A stretch of 22,885 nucleotides of DNA from Flavobacteriaceae bacterium (GCA_947482805.1 CANKLK010000017.1:1-22885), one strand, 5' to 3'; counted from the stretch's first letter, positions 1 to 7,300 are shown. Notes: generated by a model not told the origin, from the sequence alone. Numbers and translations are program-made.

Positions 1-81
1 GTGAGCTATATGTTCAGGTTTCAGGTTTAAGTGATAGACACTACCGTCTGGGTTAAGTACTAATTCTGAAGATTTAATCAT
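1..81 (-). CDS. Nucleoside phosphorylase, N-terminal fragment (cut by window edge)
   Basis: An ATG at 81 on the minus strand opens a frame of 27 codons that runs off the window at base 1. It begins MIKSSELVLNPDGSVYHLNL and continues KPEHIAH. I recognise this as the N-terminus of the Bacteroidota uridine/purine nucleoside phosphorylase family, where 'NPDGSVYHLNLKPEHIA' precedes the phosphate-binding 'GDPxR' loop. Family members cleave nucleosides with phosphate to give free base and ribose-1-phosphate in the cytosol. The phosphate and substrate sites lie outside the window, so the assignment rests only on the N-terminal signature. Confidence 0.6.
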   Translation of the reverse strand, partial: MIKSSELVLNPDGSVYHLNLKPEHIAH

Positions 82-90
82 TATGTTTTG

Positions 91-133
91 ATTAACCGCA
101 AAGTTCGCTAAGATTTACGCAAAGTTTGCTGAG
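91..133. repeat. Short intergenic direct repeat of flavobacterial type
   Basis: Two copies of a 16-bp unit, CGCAAAGTTCGCTAAG (97-112) and CGCAAAGTTTGCTGAG (118-133), lie 21 bp apart and match at 14 of 16 positions. The unit is richer in GC than the surrounding DNA. I recall similar CGCAAAG-type repeats between genes in Flavobacterium genomes; that part is memory, not shown here. The rest of the 82-193 gap holds nothing I can name. Confidence 0.5.
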
Positions 134-193
134 TTTATTATTAGTTTATATGTTTATTTTTTCTGCTAACTGTGACTGCGACTGATAAATTTC

Positions 194-526
194 TCAACCT
201 CCAACACGCTTTACTTTAAAGCCTTTATCTTTTAAAAGGTTCATTATTTTATCTCGGTAATCTCCCTGAATGATAATAGCGCAATCTTTAAAAGTTCCAC
301 CAACACTCAGTTTGGTTTTTAATTCTTTGGCTATTAGTTTAAAATCCTCATCACTACCTTCATAACCTTCAATGATAGTTGTGGCTTTCCCTTTTCGCTT
401 TTCATACTTGCAAATAATTGGTTCTGCCTGGATAAAAAGAGTATGCTCTTTATGCTCAACTTCCTCAGGTTCGTTAGAAAGTTGATGCTCGGGAAATAGT
501 TTTTTTAACTGGTCTTGTAAATCCAT
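194..526 (-). CDS. yciH: SUI1/YciH-family translation initiation factor-like protein
   Basis: This is a 110-residue SUI1 (eIF1-like) protein. The fold is recognised from the C-terminal half: KRKGKATTIIEGYEG, then KELKTKLSVGGTFKD, then a hydrophobic strand ending in IIIQGDYRDKI, and a terminal LKDKGFKVKRVGG. Bacterial YciH proteins of this length are cytosolic and are linked to start-codon fidelity and stress translation in E. coli. I chose the ATG at 526 (MDLQDQL) over the in-frame ATG at 547 because the SUI1 homologues I know begin close to this point and because the upstream ATG falls inside a 16-bp hairpin arm (541-556). A TACATTTG -7 box on this strand (641-634) implies a leader of about 100 nt carrying that hairpin. 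Convergent or overlapping neighbours are absent. Confidence 0.88.
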   Translation of the reverse strand: MDLQDQLKKLFPEHQLSNEPEEVEHKEHTLFIQAEPIICKYEKRKGKATTIIEGYEGSDEDFKLIAKELKTKLSVGGTFKDCAIIIQGDYRDKIMNLLKDKGFKVKRVGG

Positions 527-540
527 TTGTATTAATTCTA

Positions 541-584
541 AAAACAATGAAGTACGAACTAAACAATCCGTACTTTATTGTTTT
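541..584 (-). promoter_or_regulatory. Long hairpin in the yciH leader
   Basis: Arms 541-556 (AAAACAATGAAGTACG) and 569-584 (CGTACTTTATTGTTTT) are complementary at 15 of 16 positions, with a 12-nt loop. On the minus strand the only flaw is an A/C mismatch; on the plus strand the same position is a G-U pair. The hairpin ends 14 nt before the yciH ATG at 526, so it sits where a ribosome would bind. Seen directly: the palindrome. Inferred: a leader structure affecting yciH translation, or an operator. A terminator is less likely, since no plus-strand gene ends upstream. Confidence 0.55.
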
Positions 585-633
585 CTATTTAAAATAAGGT
601 GCATTCTAATCTATTTTCTTCAAAATGCAATTA

Positions 634-641
634 CAAATGTA
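634..641 (-). promoter_or_regulatory. Candidate -7 box for yciH, inside a small palindrome
   Basis: On the minus strand the sequence reads TACATTTG, a perfect TAnnTTTG box. No TTG lies 17-23 bp upstream, so the -33 element is missing or weak. The box is embedded in ATTACA-AA-TGTAAT (630-643), a 14-bp palindrome with 6-bp arms that could be an operator overlapping the promoter. Confidence 0.4.
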
Positions 642-730
642 ATCATATTTTGAATTTATAATAGTAACGATCGCAACAATATTTAGCTTATATTCGATAT
701 TTTGACTGACATAATTTCGGGTAAAATGTT

Positions 731-738
731 TACTTTTG
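731..738 (+). promoter_or_regulatory. Candidate -7 box for the E1 dehydrogenase
   Basis: TACTTTTG matches TAnnTTTG exactly and lies 26 bp after TTTG (701-704), wider than the usual spacing. It predicts transcription from about 744, which supports the ATG at 764 as the start rather than the TTG at 752. Confidence 0.45.
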
Positions 739-763
739 AAAACTTTAAAACTTGAACAAACAA

Positions 764-2740
764 ATGAACTTCGATAGAAAAGAATTATCCAATATTCAAT
801 TACTCGATTTATATAAGAGGCTTCTCAAACCCAGATTAATTGAAGAAAAAATGCTTATCCTTTTGCGTCAAGGTAAAGTATCCAAATGGTTTTCGGGAAT
901 TGGGCAGGAAGCAATCTCTGTTGGAATAACAGCTGCTTTGGAGAAAGACGAATATATTTTACCAATGCATCGAAATTTAGGTGTTTTTACTGGAAGAGAT
1001 ATTCCGTTACATCGTTTGTTCTCACAATGGCAGGGAAAAAAGTCAGGTTTTACAAAAGGCAGGGACCGTAGTTTTCACTTTGGCACCCAAGAGTTTAATA
1101 TCATTGGAATGATATCGCATTTAGGCCCACAATTGGGTGTTGCTGACGGCATTGCATTAGCCAATAAATTAAAGAAAAACGGGAAAGTAACTGCAGTTTT
1201 CACGGGAGAAGGAGCAACTTCAGAAGGTGATTTTCATGAGGCACTGAACATCGCTGCTGTTTGGGATTTACCAGTTTTATTTGTGATCGAAAATAATGGT
1301 TACGGGCTGTCGACGCCAACCAATGAGCAATACCGCTGTGAAAACCTTGCCGATAAAGGAATAGGATATGGTATGCAAAGTGAGATTATTGACGGAAATA
1401 ATATATTAGAAGTTTATACTAAAATAGCGGAATTGAAAGCCTCATTGGCTGAAAACCCAAGACCTGTTTTATTGGAGTTTAAAACCTTCAGAATGCGTGG
1501 TCACGAAGAGGCGAGTGGTACAAAATATGTTCCTCAGGAGTTAATGGATATGTGGGCTATTAAAGATCCGATTGCTAACTATAAAGATTATTTAAAACGT
1601 ATCAGTGTGCTTTCGGATGAAGATGATGCCAAAATAACCAAAGACATTAAGAATGAAATTGATGAGCATTGGGCAATTACGCAAGCAGAACCGGAAGTAA
1701 CTGCAAACCTAGAAGAAGAATTAGGTGATGTTTATAAAACTTATGATTTTGAGGAAGTTAACCCTTCTAATAAATTAGAAAACATTAGGGTGGTTGATGC
1801 TATTTCAAATGCCTTACGCCAATCCATGGAGCGTCATGATAATTTGGTTATCATGGGACAAGATATTGCGGAATATGGTGGCGCTTTTAAAATTACCGAT
1901 GGCTTTGTAGCACAGTTTGGAAAAGATCGGATTCGCAATACGCCAATTTGTGAAAGTGCGGTGGTTTCAGCCGGAATGGGATTATCTATTAATGGTTATA
2001 AAGCGGTTGTTGAAATGCAGTTTGCTGATTTTGTTTCCACAGGATTTAATCCGATTGTGAATTTATTGGCCAAACAACATTACCGTTGGAACGAAAAAGC
2101 CGATGTGGTTGTGCGTATGCCTTGCGGTGGTGGAACACAAGCCGGACCATTTCACTCGCAAACCAATGAAGCCTGGTTTACCAAAACACCGGGACTTAAA
2201 GTAGTTTATCCTGCATTTCCTTATGATGTAAAAGGATTGTTGAATACAGCGATTAATGACCCTAATCCGGTGATGTTCTTTGAGCACAAACAATTATACC
2301 GTTCGGTTTACCAAGATGTTCCAACAGATTATTATACTATTCCGTTTGGAAAAGCAGCTTTATTAAAAGAAGGAACTCAAGTAACCATTATTTCATTTGG
2401 TGCTGGAGTTCATTGGGCATTAGAAACCTTAGAAAAACATCCTGAAATAAGTGCCGACGTATTAGATTTAAGAACCTTACAACCATTAGACACTGAAGCC
2501 ATTTTTGCCTCGGTAAAGAAAACCAACAAAGTAATAATTCTTCAGGAAGATACCCTTTTTGGAGGTGTAGCCAGTGATATTTCGGCTATGATAATGGAGC
2601 AGTGCTTTGAGCATTTGGATGCGCCGGTAAGAAGAGTGGGAAGTTTGGAAAGTGCTATTCCATTTGTAAAAGCGTTAGAAGATCAATATTTGCCAAAGGA
2701 ACGATTTGAGAAAGAGTTGATTGAGCTATTGGCTTATTAG
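764..2740 (+). CDS. Fused alpha/beta E1 component of a 2-oxoacid dehydrogenase (branched-chain type likely)
   Basis: This 658-residue protein joins the E1 alpha and beta subunits in one chain. It would decarboxylate a 2-oxoacid with thiamine diphosphate and pass the acyl group to the lipoyl domain of an E2. Residues about 10-320 are the alpha part, with the ThDP/Mg motif GEGATSEGDFHEAL about 30 residues before ENNGYG. Residues about 340-658 are the beta part, with the glutamate in GQDIAEYGGAF, the histidine in FHSQTNEAWF, and the C-terminal transketolase domain (TQVTIISFGAG onward). FFEHKQLYR and PGLKVVYP resemble branched-chain (2-oxoisovalerate) E1 beta more than pyruvate E1, but the substrate is inferred. 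The fused arrangement is common in Bacteroidota. E2 and E3 genes are not adjacent. A TTG at 752 in the same frame would add four residues but falls too close to the predicted transcription start. Confidence 0.9.
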   Translation: MNFDRKELSNIQLLDLYKRLLKPRLIEEKMLILLRQGKVSKWFSGIGQEAISVGITAALEKDEYILPMHRNLGVFTGRDIPLHRLFSQWQGKKSGFTKGRDRSFHFGTQEFNIIGMISHLGPQLGVADGIALANKLKKNGKVTAVFTGEGATSEGDFHEALNIAAVWDLPVLFVIENNGYGLSTPTNEQYRCENLADKGIGYGMQSEIIDGNNILEVYTKIAELKASLAENPRPVLLEFKTFRMRGHEEASGTKYVPQELMDMWAIKDPIANYKDYLKRISVLSDEDDAKITKDIKNEIDEHWAITQAEPEVTANLEEELGDVYKTYDFEEVNPSNKLENIRVVDAISNALRQSMERHDNLVIMGQDIAEYGGAFKITDGFVAQFGKDRIRNTPICESAVVSAGMGLSINGYKAVVEMQFADFVSTGFNPIVNLLAKQHYRWNEKADVVVRMPCGGGTQAGPFHSQTNEAWFTKTPGLKVVYPAFPYDVKGLLNTAINDPNPVMFFEHKQLYRSVYQDVPTDYYTIPFGKAALLKEGTQVTIISFGAGVHWALETLEKHPEISADVLDLRTLQPLDTEAIFASVKKTNKVIILQEDTLFGGVASDISAMIMEQCFEHLDAPVRRVGSLESAIPFVKALEDQYLPKERFEKELIELLAY

Positions 2741-2746
2741 ATAAAT

Positions 2747-2774
2747 AAAGTGCTACTTTTTGGCGTTTTTTTTT
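2747..2774 (+). terminator. Weak terminator after the E1 gene
   Basis: AAAGT-gct-ACTTT (2747-2759) is a 5-bp hairpin, followed after TTGGCG by nine T's (2766-2774). The stem is short and does not abut the T-run, so this is a weak call. The site lies between two convergent genes. Confidence 0.3.
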
Positions 2775-3798
2775 AATTTAAATGCTTTTCCAGTCTTTCC
2801 TGTATCACTTGCAACGGAGAAGCAATAGCATTAACATACTGAAAATTTCCGTCACGTTGGTTATTTATAGAGAGCTGTATTGGGCAAGCTTCACTTTGAA
2901 TAGCATTTACTTTAAAGGTATTTGTTTTGGAGTCATACACCACATAAGGAGCGCCCGATGAACCAAATCTAAAGTAACCTTTAATTAAATAACGTAATCC
3001 TTCGAGAGTATAGTTTCCGCCAATACTTTCTTGAAAAATGGCAAAATGTTCTGTAAAACCTTCAATTTGGGCTTTGTTCAAAAGTTTACCGATTTCACTG
3101 GTAGGGGAACTTTGAAGACAATAATAGTTATCCTGATTATCTTCTAAAATAGCGTAATCAATTTCCAAACTTGGTATAACATCAATGATAGCTTGTGGTG
3201 TATTTACCATTTTATACAAAGCAATATCTTCATTATAAAAAGGTTCTACCAATTCAACTTCTATTAAAAATGTGTGCCGATTAATACTGGGTTCAGCAAA
3301 ACAAGTAGTGGCATTAAAATGAGCGTTCAATTCAGCATTATTATAAAACAGATTGTTCTTGAATTGTATCACCAAATAAGGCTTACAAATAGAACGTTCC
3401 ATCATCGTTATCCAGCGTGTATCAAAATTGATTTGCTTTAGGGTGTCGATTACTAACTGAAAATCATTTGCATTAGTATTATTCCAATATCTTTTTCCGG
3501 TTGAAATGTCTAATGGATAACAAGCTTCAAATAGTTGAGCTTGCTCAGGATTCAGATAAGGGAATATATCCGTTAGATAAATGCCATTATCAATTGATTT
3601 GAAAAGTTTGGCTTCTGCTTTCAAATTATGAGCTACCGAAAGAATAAAGCCATTACCAATATGAAAAGCACAAATATTGTTTTCAAAATACCTTCTGTGT
3701 TGTTCATCTTTATTCTGAATTGACATTATTCGGAAGAGTGGTGAAGTTTGTTCGTTTGTTAGTTCTAGCTGTTTCTGGAGTTTATTATTTTGTGTCAT
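2773..3798 (-). CDS. Cytosolic trypsin-fold serine protease, stand-alone
   Basis: The product has 341 residues from the ATG at 3798 (MTQNN). Three motifs in order give a chymotrypsin/trypsin triad: His57 in GNGFILSVAHNL, Asp191 in YNEDIALYK, and Ser281 in FGSSGAPYVVYD (GxSGxP). The stretch between His and Asp is about 134 residues, much longer than in DegP-type domains, and contains a poorly conserved-looking insert. There is no signal peptide, lipobox, PDZ domain or membrane segment, so it should act in the cytoplasm. A longer frame starts at 3849, but a TATATTTG box on this strand at 3845-3838 lies within it, which favours the later start. Neighbours are convergent (E1) and divergent (response regulator), so it is probably monocistronic. 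Substrate and role are unknown. Confidence 0.75.
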   Translation of the reverse strand: MTQNNKLQKQLELTNEQTSPLFRIMSIQNKDEQHRRYFENNICAFHIGNGFILSVAHNLKAEAKLFKSIDNGIYLTDIFPYLNPEQAQLFEACYPLDISTGKRYWNNTNANDFQLVIDTLKQINFDTRWITMMERSICKPYLVIQFKNNLFYNNAELNAHFNATTCFAEPSINRHTFLIEVELVEPFYNEDIALYKMVNTPQAIIDVIPSLEIDYAILEDNQDNYYCLQSSPTSEIGKLLNKAQIEGFTEHFAIFQESIGGNYTLEGLRYLIKGYFRFGSSGAPYVVYDSKTNTFKVNAIQSEACPIQLSINNQRDGNFQYVNAIASPLQVIQERLEKHLN

Positions 3799-3837
3799 GG
3801 TGATTTCAAATGAGTCTGAATTACTACAGGAGGAATT

Positions 3838-3845
3838 CAAATATA
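3838..3845 (-). promoter_or_regulatory. Candidate -7 box for the trypsin-fold protease
   Basis: TATATTTG on the minus strand matches TAnnTTTG exactly. No clear upstream TTG is seen at the usual spacing. It predicts a leader of about 30 nt before the ATG at 3798. Confidence 0.45.
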
Positions 3846-3968
3846 GCAATTTAAGTTTTGTTTTTTGAGTAAATTAAAAAAGGCAGGATTAACCATTCAT
3901 CTCATATTAATAAGAAGTAGTTTATATCAAGGATAATTAAAATTTGATTAAAATAAAATGCGCATTAG

Positions 3969-3997
3969 TTGGAAATTTTAAATTAAATTTACATTTA
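3969..3997 (+). promoter_or_regulatory. Candidate promoter of the two-component operon
   Basis: TTG (3969-3971), an 18-bp spacer and TACATTTA (3990-3997) give the flavobacterial promoter pattern with one mismatch (final G to A). The start codon follows 22 nt after the box. The mismatch could mean regulated expression. Confidence 0.4.
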
Positions 3998-4019
3998 CCA
4001 AAAATCTACAATAAATTCA

Positions 4020-4685
4020 ATGAAACAACTACTTATCATAGAAGACGAAGAAGGAATTCTTCAATTTCTTAAACAGGGATTGGAAGAAGAAAACTATCAA
4101 ATTTCCACTGCAACTAATGGTTTGGATGGTTTGACACTTTTTCAGAACGAGAAATTTGATTTAGTACTGTTAGACTGGATGCTTCCTAAAATGACAGGAT
4201 TAGAGGTTTGTAAAAAAATCAGAGAAACAAATTCTAAAACCCCAATAATTTTTTTAACAGCTAAAGATACGGTTCAAGAAACCGTGGAAGGTTTGAAAAC
4301 CGGCGCCAATGATTATATAAAAAAGCCATTCAGTTTTGACGAATTAGTAGAACGAATCAAAGTGCAATTGCGTGACAAAATAGAGCAGGAAATACTAACG
4401 CTTGGACCAATAGAAATTAACCTCCAAAAACATGTTGTAACGGTTAACAAATGTGACGTTTCTCTAACCCAAAAAGAGTTTGATTTGTTGACATATTTAG
4501 TAAAAAACAAAGGCAATGTTTGTTCTCGAACCCAAATTATTCAGGATGTTTGGGACATTCATTTTGATTATGATACTGGAGTAATTGATGTTTTTATGAA
4601 TGCCATCCGAAAAAAATTGAACCTCAAAGTTGACGAAGATTATATCAAAACCATTCGCGGTGTGGGCTACATTGCTAACGATTAA
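4020..4685 (+). CDS. OmpR/PhoB-family response regulator
   Basis: This is a 221-residue DNA-binding response regulator. The receiver domain (1-120) has the acidic pocket Glu8/Asp9/Glu10, the phosphoacceptor Asp52 in LVLLDWMLP, Thr80 in IIFLTAKD and Lys102 in YIKKPF. The winged-helix domain (about 128-219) has LTQKEFDLLTYLVKN, the recognition-helix region VIDVFMNAIRKKL and the C-terminal hairpin IKTIRGVGYI. It should bind DNA after phosphorylation by the kinase encoded 5 nt downstream. The overall look is of the CusR/CopR/RprY group; the signal cannot be told from the sequence. Confidence 0.95.
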   Translation: MKQLLIIEDEEGILQFLKQGLEEENYQISTATNGLDGLTLFQNEKFDLVLLDWMLPKMTGLEVCKKIRETNSKTPIIFLTAKDTVQETVEGLKTGANDYIKKPFSFDELVERIKVQLRDKIEQEILTLGPIEINLQKHVVTVNKCDVSLTQKEFDLLTYLVKNKGNVCSRTQIIQDVWDIHFDYDTGVIDVFMNAIRKKLNLKVDEDYIKTIRGVGYIAND

Positions 4686-4690
4686 CAAAA

Positions 4691-6073
4691 ATGCAACAAC
4701 TTTCTTTTAAAAATAGAATAGCTTCCAATTACATCATAACTACCGCACTATTGATTTTTGTGGTATTTTTTGTTATTTATTACATAGTTAGATTTAGCGT
4801 ATATATTAAAGTTAACAGTGATATAAAAACCGAAGTTACCAAGCACTTAAAAGAAATTGAAGTCAAAGAAAATTGTGTACTTCTTATTAGAGAAAAGCAT
4901 TGGAAGAATATACAGTTCAACAAAGTTGACATCAGCCCGGCATTCATTCAGTTTGTGGATGAATTGGGTGCGCTTGTTGATAAATCTCCAAATCTAAAAC
5001 AGAAAAAATTAAACTATTATCCGGAAGCTATTAATAATGTTTTGTTTGATGGAAAGTTAGAAAATACTTCAGTTAGACAAATACAAATTCCTTTATATCA
5101 GAATACTAAAATTATAGGATTTATGATTATTGCCATATCCCTGGAAGATTCAGTAATGGTATTAAATAACCTCTTTATTATATTGCTGGTTGCTTATCCA
5201 TTAATTCTTTTAGTATTGTTTCTTATTGCTCGATTTATTGCAGGAAGAAGCATTAAACCTATTAGTGCTATTATTGAAACGTCAAATATTATCACTAAAG
5301 ATAATTTGAAATCCAGGATTCCTTTACCAATAAATAAAGATGAATTGCATATACTTGCCGATACTATAAATAATCTATTAGATAGAGTAGAAAATGCTAT
5401 CGAACGTGAAAAACAATTTACTTCAGATGCTTCGCACGAACTCCGAACGCCTTTAGCAGTAATCAAAGGAACATTGGAAGTATTGGTTAGAAAGCCACGT
5501 AATCAGGAAGAATATAGGGAGAAAATAGATTTCTGTATAAATGAAGTTAATAGATTGAACCATTTGGTTGACGAGTTACTTTTATTGGCACGATTCGAAA
5601 ATCAAAAACAATCATTAAAAAAAGAAAGGGTTTCTCTAAATGCTGTATTTTTAGATATAGTATCAAGAAATTCTACCATAATAAGTGAAAAGAAACTAAG
5701 CTGTGTACCTTTATTTACAAAGGATTATTATATTGAAACCGATTCGTATTTGTTTTCGCTTATTGTAAATAATGTTTTGACCAATGCCATAAAATATTCA
5801 AAAATAGGCGGTATTATAAACTTTGATATCAAAGAAACAAAGACAGCAACAGTTTTCACTATTTCAGATAATGGAATTGGAATTGCATCAGAAGATTTAG
5901 AGAAAATATTTGACCAATTCTATCGTTCAAAATCCAATCAACATCCTCAAATTAAAGGTACCGGACTTGGATTATCTATTGTTAAAAGATTATGCTTATT
6001 ACTACAAATAGATTTAGAAATTAAAAGCAAAGAAAATATTGGTACTAAAGTGATTTTAAGTTTTGCCAAATAA
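4691..6073 (+). CDS. Membrane sensor histidine kinase
   Basis: This 460-residue kinase has two membrane segments (about 16-34 and 160-183) enclosing a periplasmic sensor domain of about 125 residues, then a HAMP linker (about 184-236). The dimerisation/phosphoacceptor domain carries His249 in TSDASHELRTPLAVIKG. The ATPase domain shows the N-box IVNNVLTNAIKYS (N360/N361), G1 box ISDNGIGIA, F box FDQFYRS and G2 box GTGLGLSIV. All catalytic motifs are intact. It begins 5 nt after the regulator stop, so the two are surely cotranscribed and form a pair. The sensor domain has no metal-binding cluster that I recognise (one Cys, at 62), so a heavy-metal ligand, though common for this architecture, is not shown. 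Confidence 0.95.
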   Translation: MQQLSFKNRIASNYIITTALLIFVVFFVIYYIVRFSVYIKVNSDIKTEVTKHLKEIEVKENCVLLIREKHWKNIQFNKVDISPAFIQFVDELGALVDKSPNLKQKKLNYYPEAINNVLFDGKLENTSVRQIQIPLYQNTKIIGFMIIAISLEDSVMVLNNLFIILLVAYPLILLVLFLIARFIAGRSIKPISAIIETSNIITKDNLKSRIPLPINKDELHILADTINNLLDRVENAIEREKQFTSDASHELRTPLAVIKGTLEVLVRKPRNQEEYREKIDFCINEVNRLNHLVDELLLLARFENQKQSLKKERVSLNAVFLDIVSRNSTIISEKKLSCVPLFTKDYYIETDSYLFSLIVNNVLTNAIKYSKIGGIINFDIKETKTATVFTISDNGIGIASEDLEKIFDQFYRSKSNQHPQIKGTGLGLSIVKRLCLLLQIDLEIKSKENIGTKVILSFAK

Positions 6074-6086
6074 GGAAATTACTATA

Positions 6087-6117
6087 TTGATTCTAAATAA
6101 GGTAAATGTGATATTTG
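6087..6117 (+). promoter_or_regulatory. Candidate promoter of the DUF2231-like gene
   Basis: TTG (6087-6089), a 20-bp spacer and GATATTTG (6110-6117) match the flavobacterial promoter with one mismatch. Transcription would begin near 6124, giving a leader of about 57 nt. This argues against a start at the in-frame TTG at 6115 and suggests the gene can be expressed apart from the kinase. Confidence 0.45.
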
Positions 6118-6180
6118 TCATCTAAAAGAGTATTTAAAAGTTATAACTTCGACTTCATTATAAATAAAAAAACAAAGAAT

Positions 6181-6663
6181 ATGAACGACGCACACTTACA
6201 TTTACTAGTAAACCATTTTCCAATTCTCGGGACCATTTTTGGATTTGGAATTTTAATTGCAGGAATAATTTTTAAAAATAACGTAGTTAAAAATGTATCC
6301 TATGTTATTTTTATTGTTACTGCGATTTTTGCTTTCATAGCTATGTCAACTGGAGAAGGCGCAGAAGAAATAGTCGAAGATATGCCTAATATAGGCAAAC
6401 AAATTATTCACGAACATGAAGAAATTGCAGAAAAATTGGCTGTTGTTTTATATGTATTAGGAGTGGTATCTTTATTTGGCCTTTACGCTAATCTGAAAAA
6501 TCACAGCAAAGCTAAATTAACATCGTATCTAGCATTAGTAATTGCTATTGTTGGTGTAGTTTTAGCCAAAAGTGTCGGAACATCAGGAGGAGAAATTCGT
6601 CATACAGAAATTAGAGCCAATATTCAAAAAGCTCAGAGTTCTGAAGTCGAAGATAATGAGTAA
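6181..6663 (+). CDS. DUF2231-like four-helix membrane protein
   Basis: The protein has 160 residues from the ATG at 6181. Four membrane segments lie at about 13-31, 39-55, 84-103 and 113-130. The pattern fits DUF2231: an N-terminal HLHLLVNHFPI (family: HPLLVHFPI), a small-residue STGEGAEE after helix 2, histidines 77 and 79 before helix 3, and GGEIRH after helix 4 (family: GGxLVxxH). The repeated histidines at helix ends (5, 7, 12, 77, 79, 141) could hold haem or metal; that is inference. The gene lies 107 nt after the kinase with its own promoter-like site. The C-terminal tail from about 145 is hydrophilic and acidic. An upstream in-frame TTG at 6115 would add 22 residues but overlaps the promoter box. 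Confidence 0.65.
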   Translation: MNDAHLHLLVNHFPILGTIFGFGILIAGIIFKNNVVKNVSYVIFIVTAIFAFIAMSTGEGAEEIVEDMPNIGKQIIHEHEEIAEKLAVVLYVLGVVSLFGLYANLKNHSKAKLTSYLALVIAIVGVVLAKSVGTSGGEIRHTEIRANIQKAQSSEVEDNE

Positions 6664-6699
6664 ACGAAATAAAGTTAAGAAGTAAAGTAAAAAATCACA

Positions 6700-7254
6700 T
6701 TGCTATTTTTGGAAAATAAAATCTATAATAAACTGAACTTTCATTCGCATACTTTCTGTATTTGGAAAGAAGTACTTTTTAATGAAATTAACAACTTAAA
6801 AATTAGTTATAAGAGTAAATCAGGAAGTCAGTATATTTTTTCATCTGATGGATTGTATCGTATTTCTAATCATTGGGGAAGAGTTGCCAATTGCCATTGG
6901 CGACTAATTCCATTAGATGAGTTCAAAAGCCAAAAAACTATTGTAGGCTTTGCCAATTGGACCGATTTTTATTCCAATAATGATAATTCAAAACTATTTT
7001 TTATCAAAGTAGATTTTGAAACACAAGATGTTAATTTCTATCATAAATTAAGTACTGATATACAAGAAAAAATAGTCTTACGAAATGCTAAAGAAACTGC
7101 CAAAACAATACAAATTATTAAACAAGTTTTAACAGAAGATTATTGGGCGAAGTATTTAAAATATGATGATCTAGATGTTTTTAGAAATCAAATTGTAAAT
7201 GAATTGGTGAATTCTGCGAAAAGCTTTTTGGAAATTAAGAAGGAGTACTTGTAA
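6700..7254 (+). CDS. Conserved-looking hypothetical protein, TTG start
   Basis: I do not recognise the family by name. The 184-residue product is soluble, with no signal peptide or membrane segment, and is rich in aromatic residues. Notable runs are FHSHTFCIWKEVLF near the N-terminus and SDGLYRISNHWGRVANCHW at about 50-68, which look like a beta-rich domain, then a helical C-terminus from about 120. There is no ATG in the frame: the only near-N-terminal starts are TTG at 6700 and TTG at 6709, with a stop codon (TAA, 6688-6690) just upstream. It starts 36 nt after the DUF2231-like gene on the same strand, so cotranscription is likely. A TATTTTTG box (6704-6711) overlaps the start and is either fortuitous or means the true start lies further in. 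Confidence 0.6.
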   Translation: MLFLENKIYNKLNFHSHTFCIWKEVLFNEINNLKISYKSKSGSQYIFSSDGLYRISNHWGRVANCHWRLIPLDEFKSQKTIVGFANWTDFYSNNDNSKLFFIKVDFETQDVNFYHKLSTDIQEKIVLRNAKETAKTIQIIKQVLTEDYWAKYLKYDDLDVFRNQIVNELVNSAKSFLEIKKEYL

Positions 7255-7261
7255 TTTTATT

Positions 7262-7300
7262 TGTCATTTCGAACGTAATGAAATGAAGAGAGAAATCACA
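7262..7300. repeat. Interspersed TGTCATTTCG-type repeat
   Basis: The sequence TGTCATTTCGAACG, then GAAATG and AGAGAAATCACA, resembles a repeat that I recall as abundant between genes in Flavobacteriaceae. CATTTC (7265-7270) and GAAATG (7280-7285) form a 6-bp inverted repeat. It lies between two convergent genes. Confidence 0.45.

Noticed and set aside
752..763. TTG at 752 as start of the E1 dehydrogenase
   Set aside because: It lies only 13 nt after the -7 box, leaving no room for ribosome binding; the ATG at 764 fits better.
2063..2293. Minus-strand frame inside the E1 gene
   Set aside because: It is antisense to the highly conserved E1 beta core and has no recognisable features.
2744..2760. 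ATAAAGTG-CTACTTT near the E1 stop, resembling the ends of the 30-bp element before the CAP gene
   Set aside because: The central 12 bases of the element are absent and such short AT-rich inverted arms arise easily; likely a weak terminator stem.
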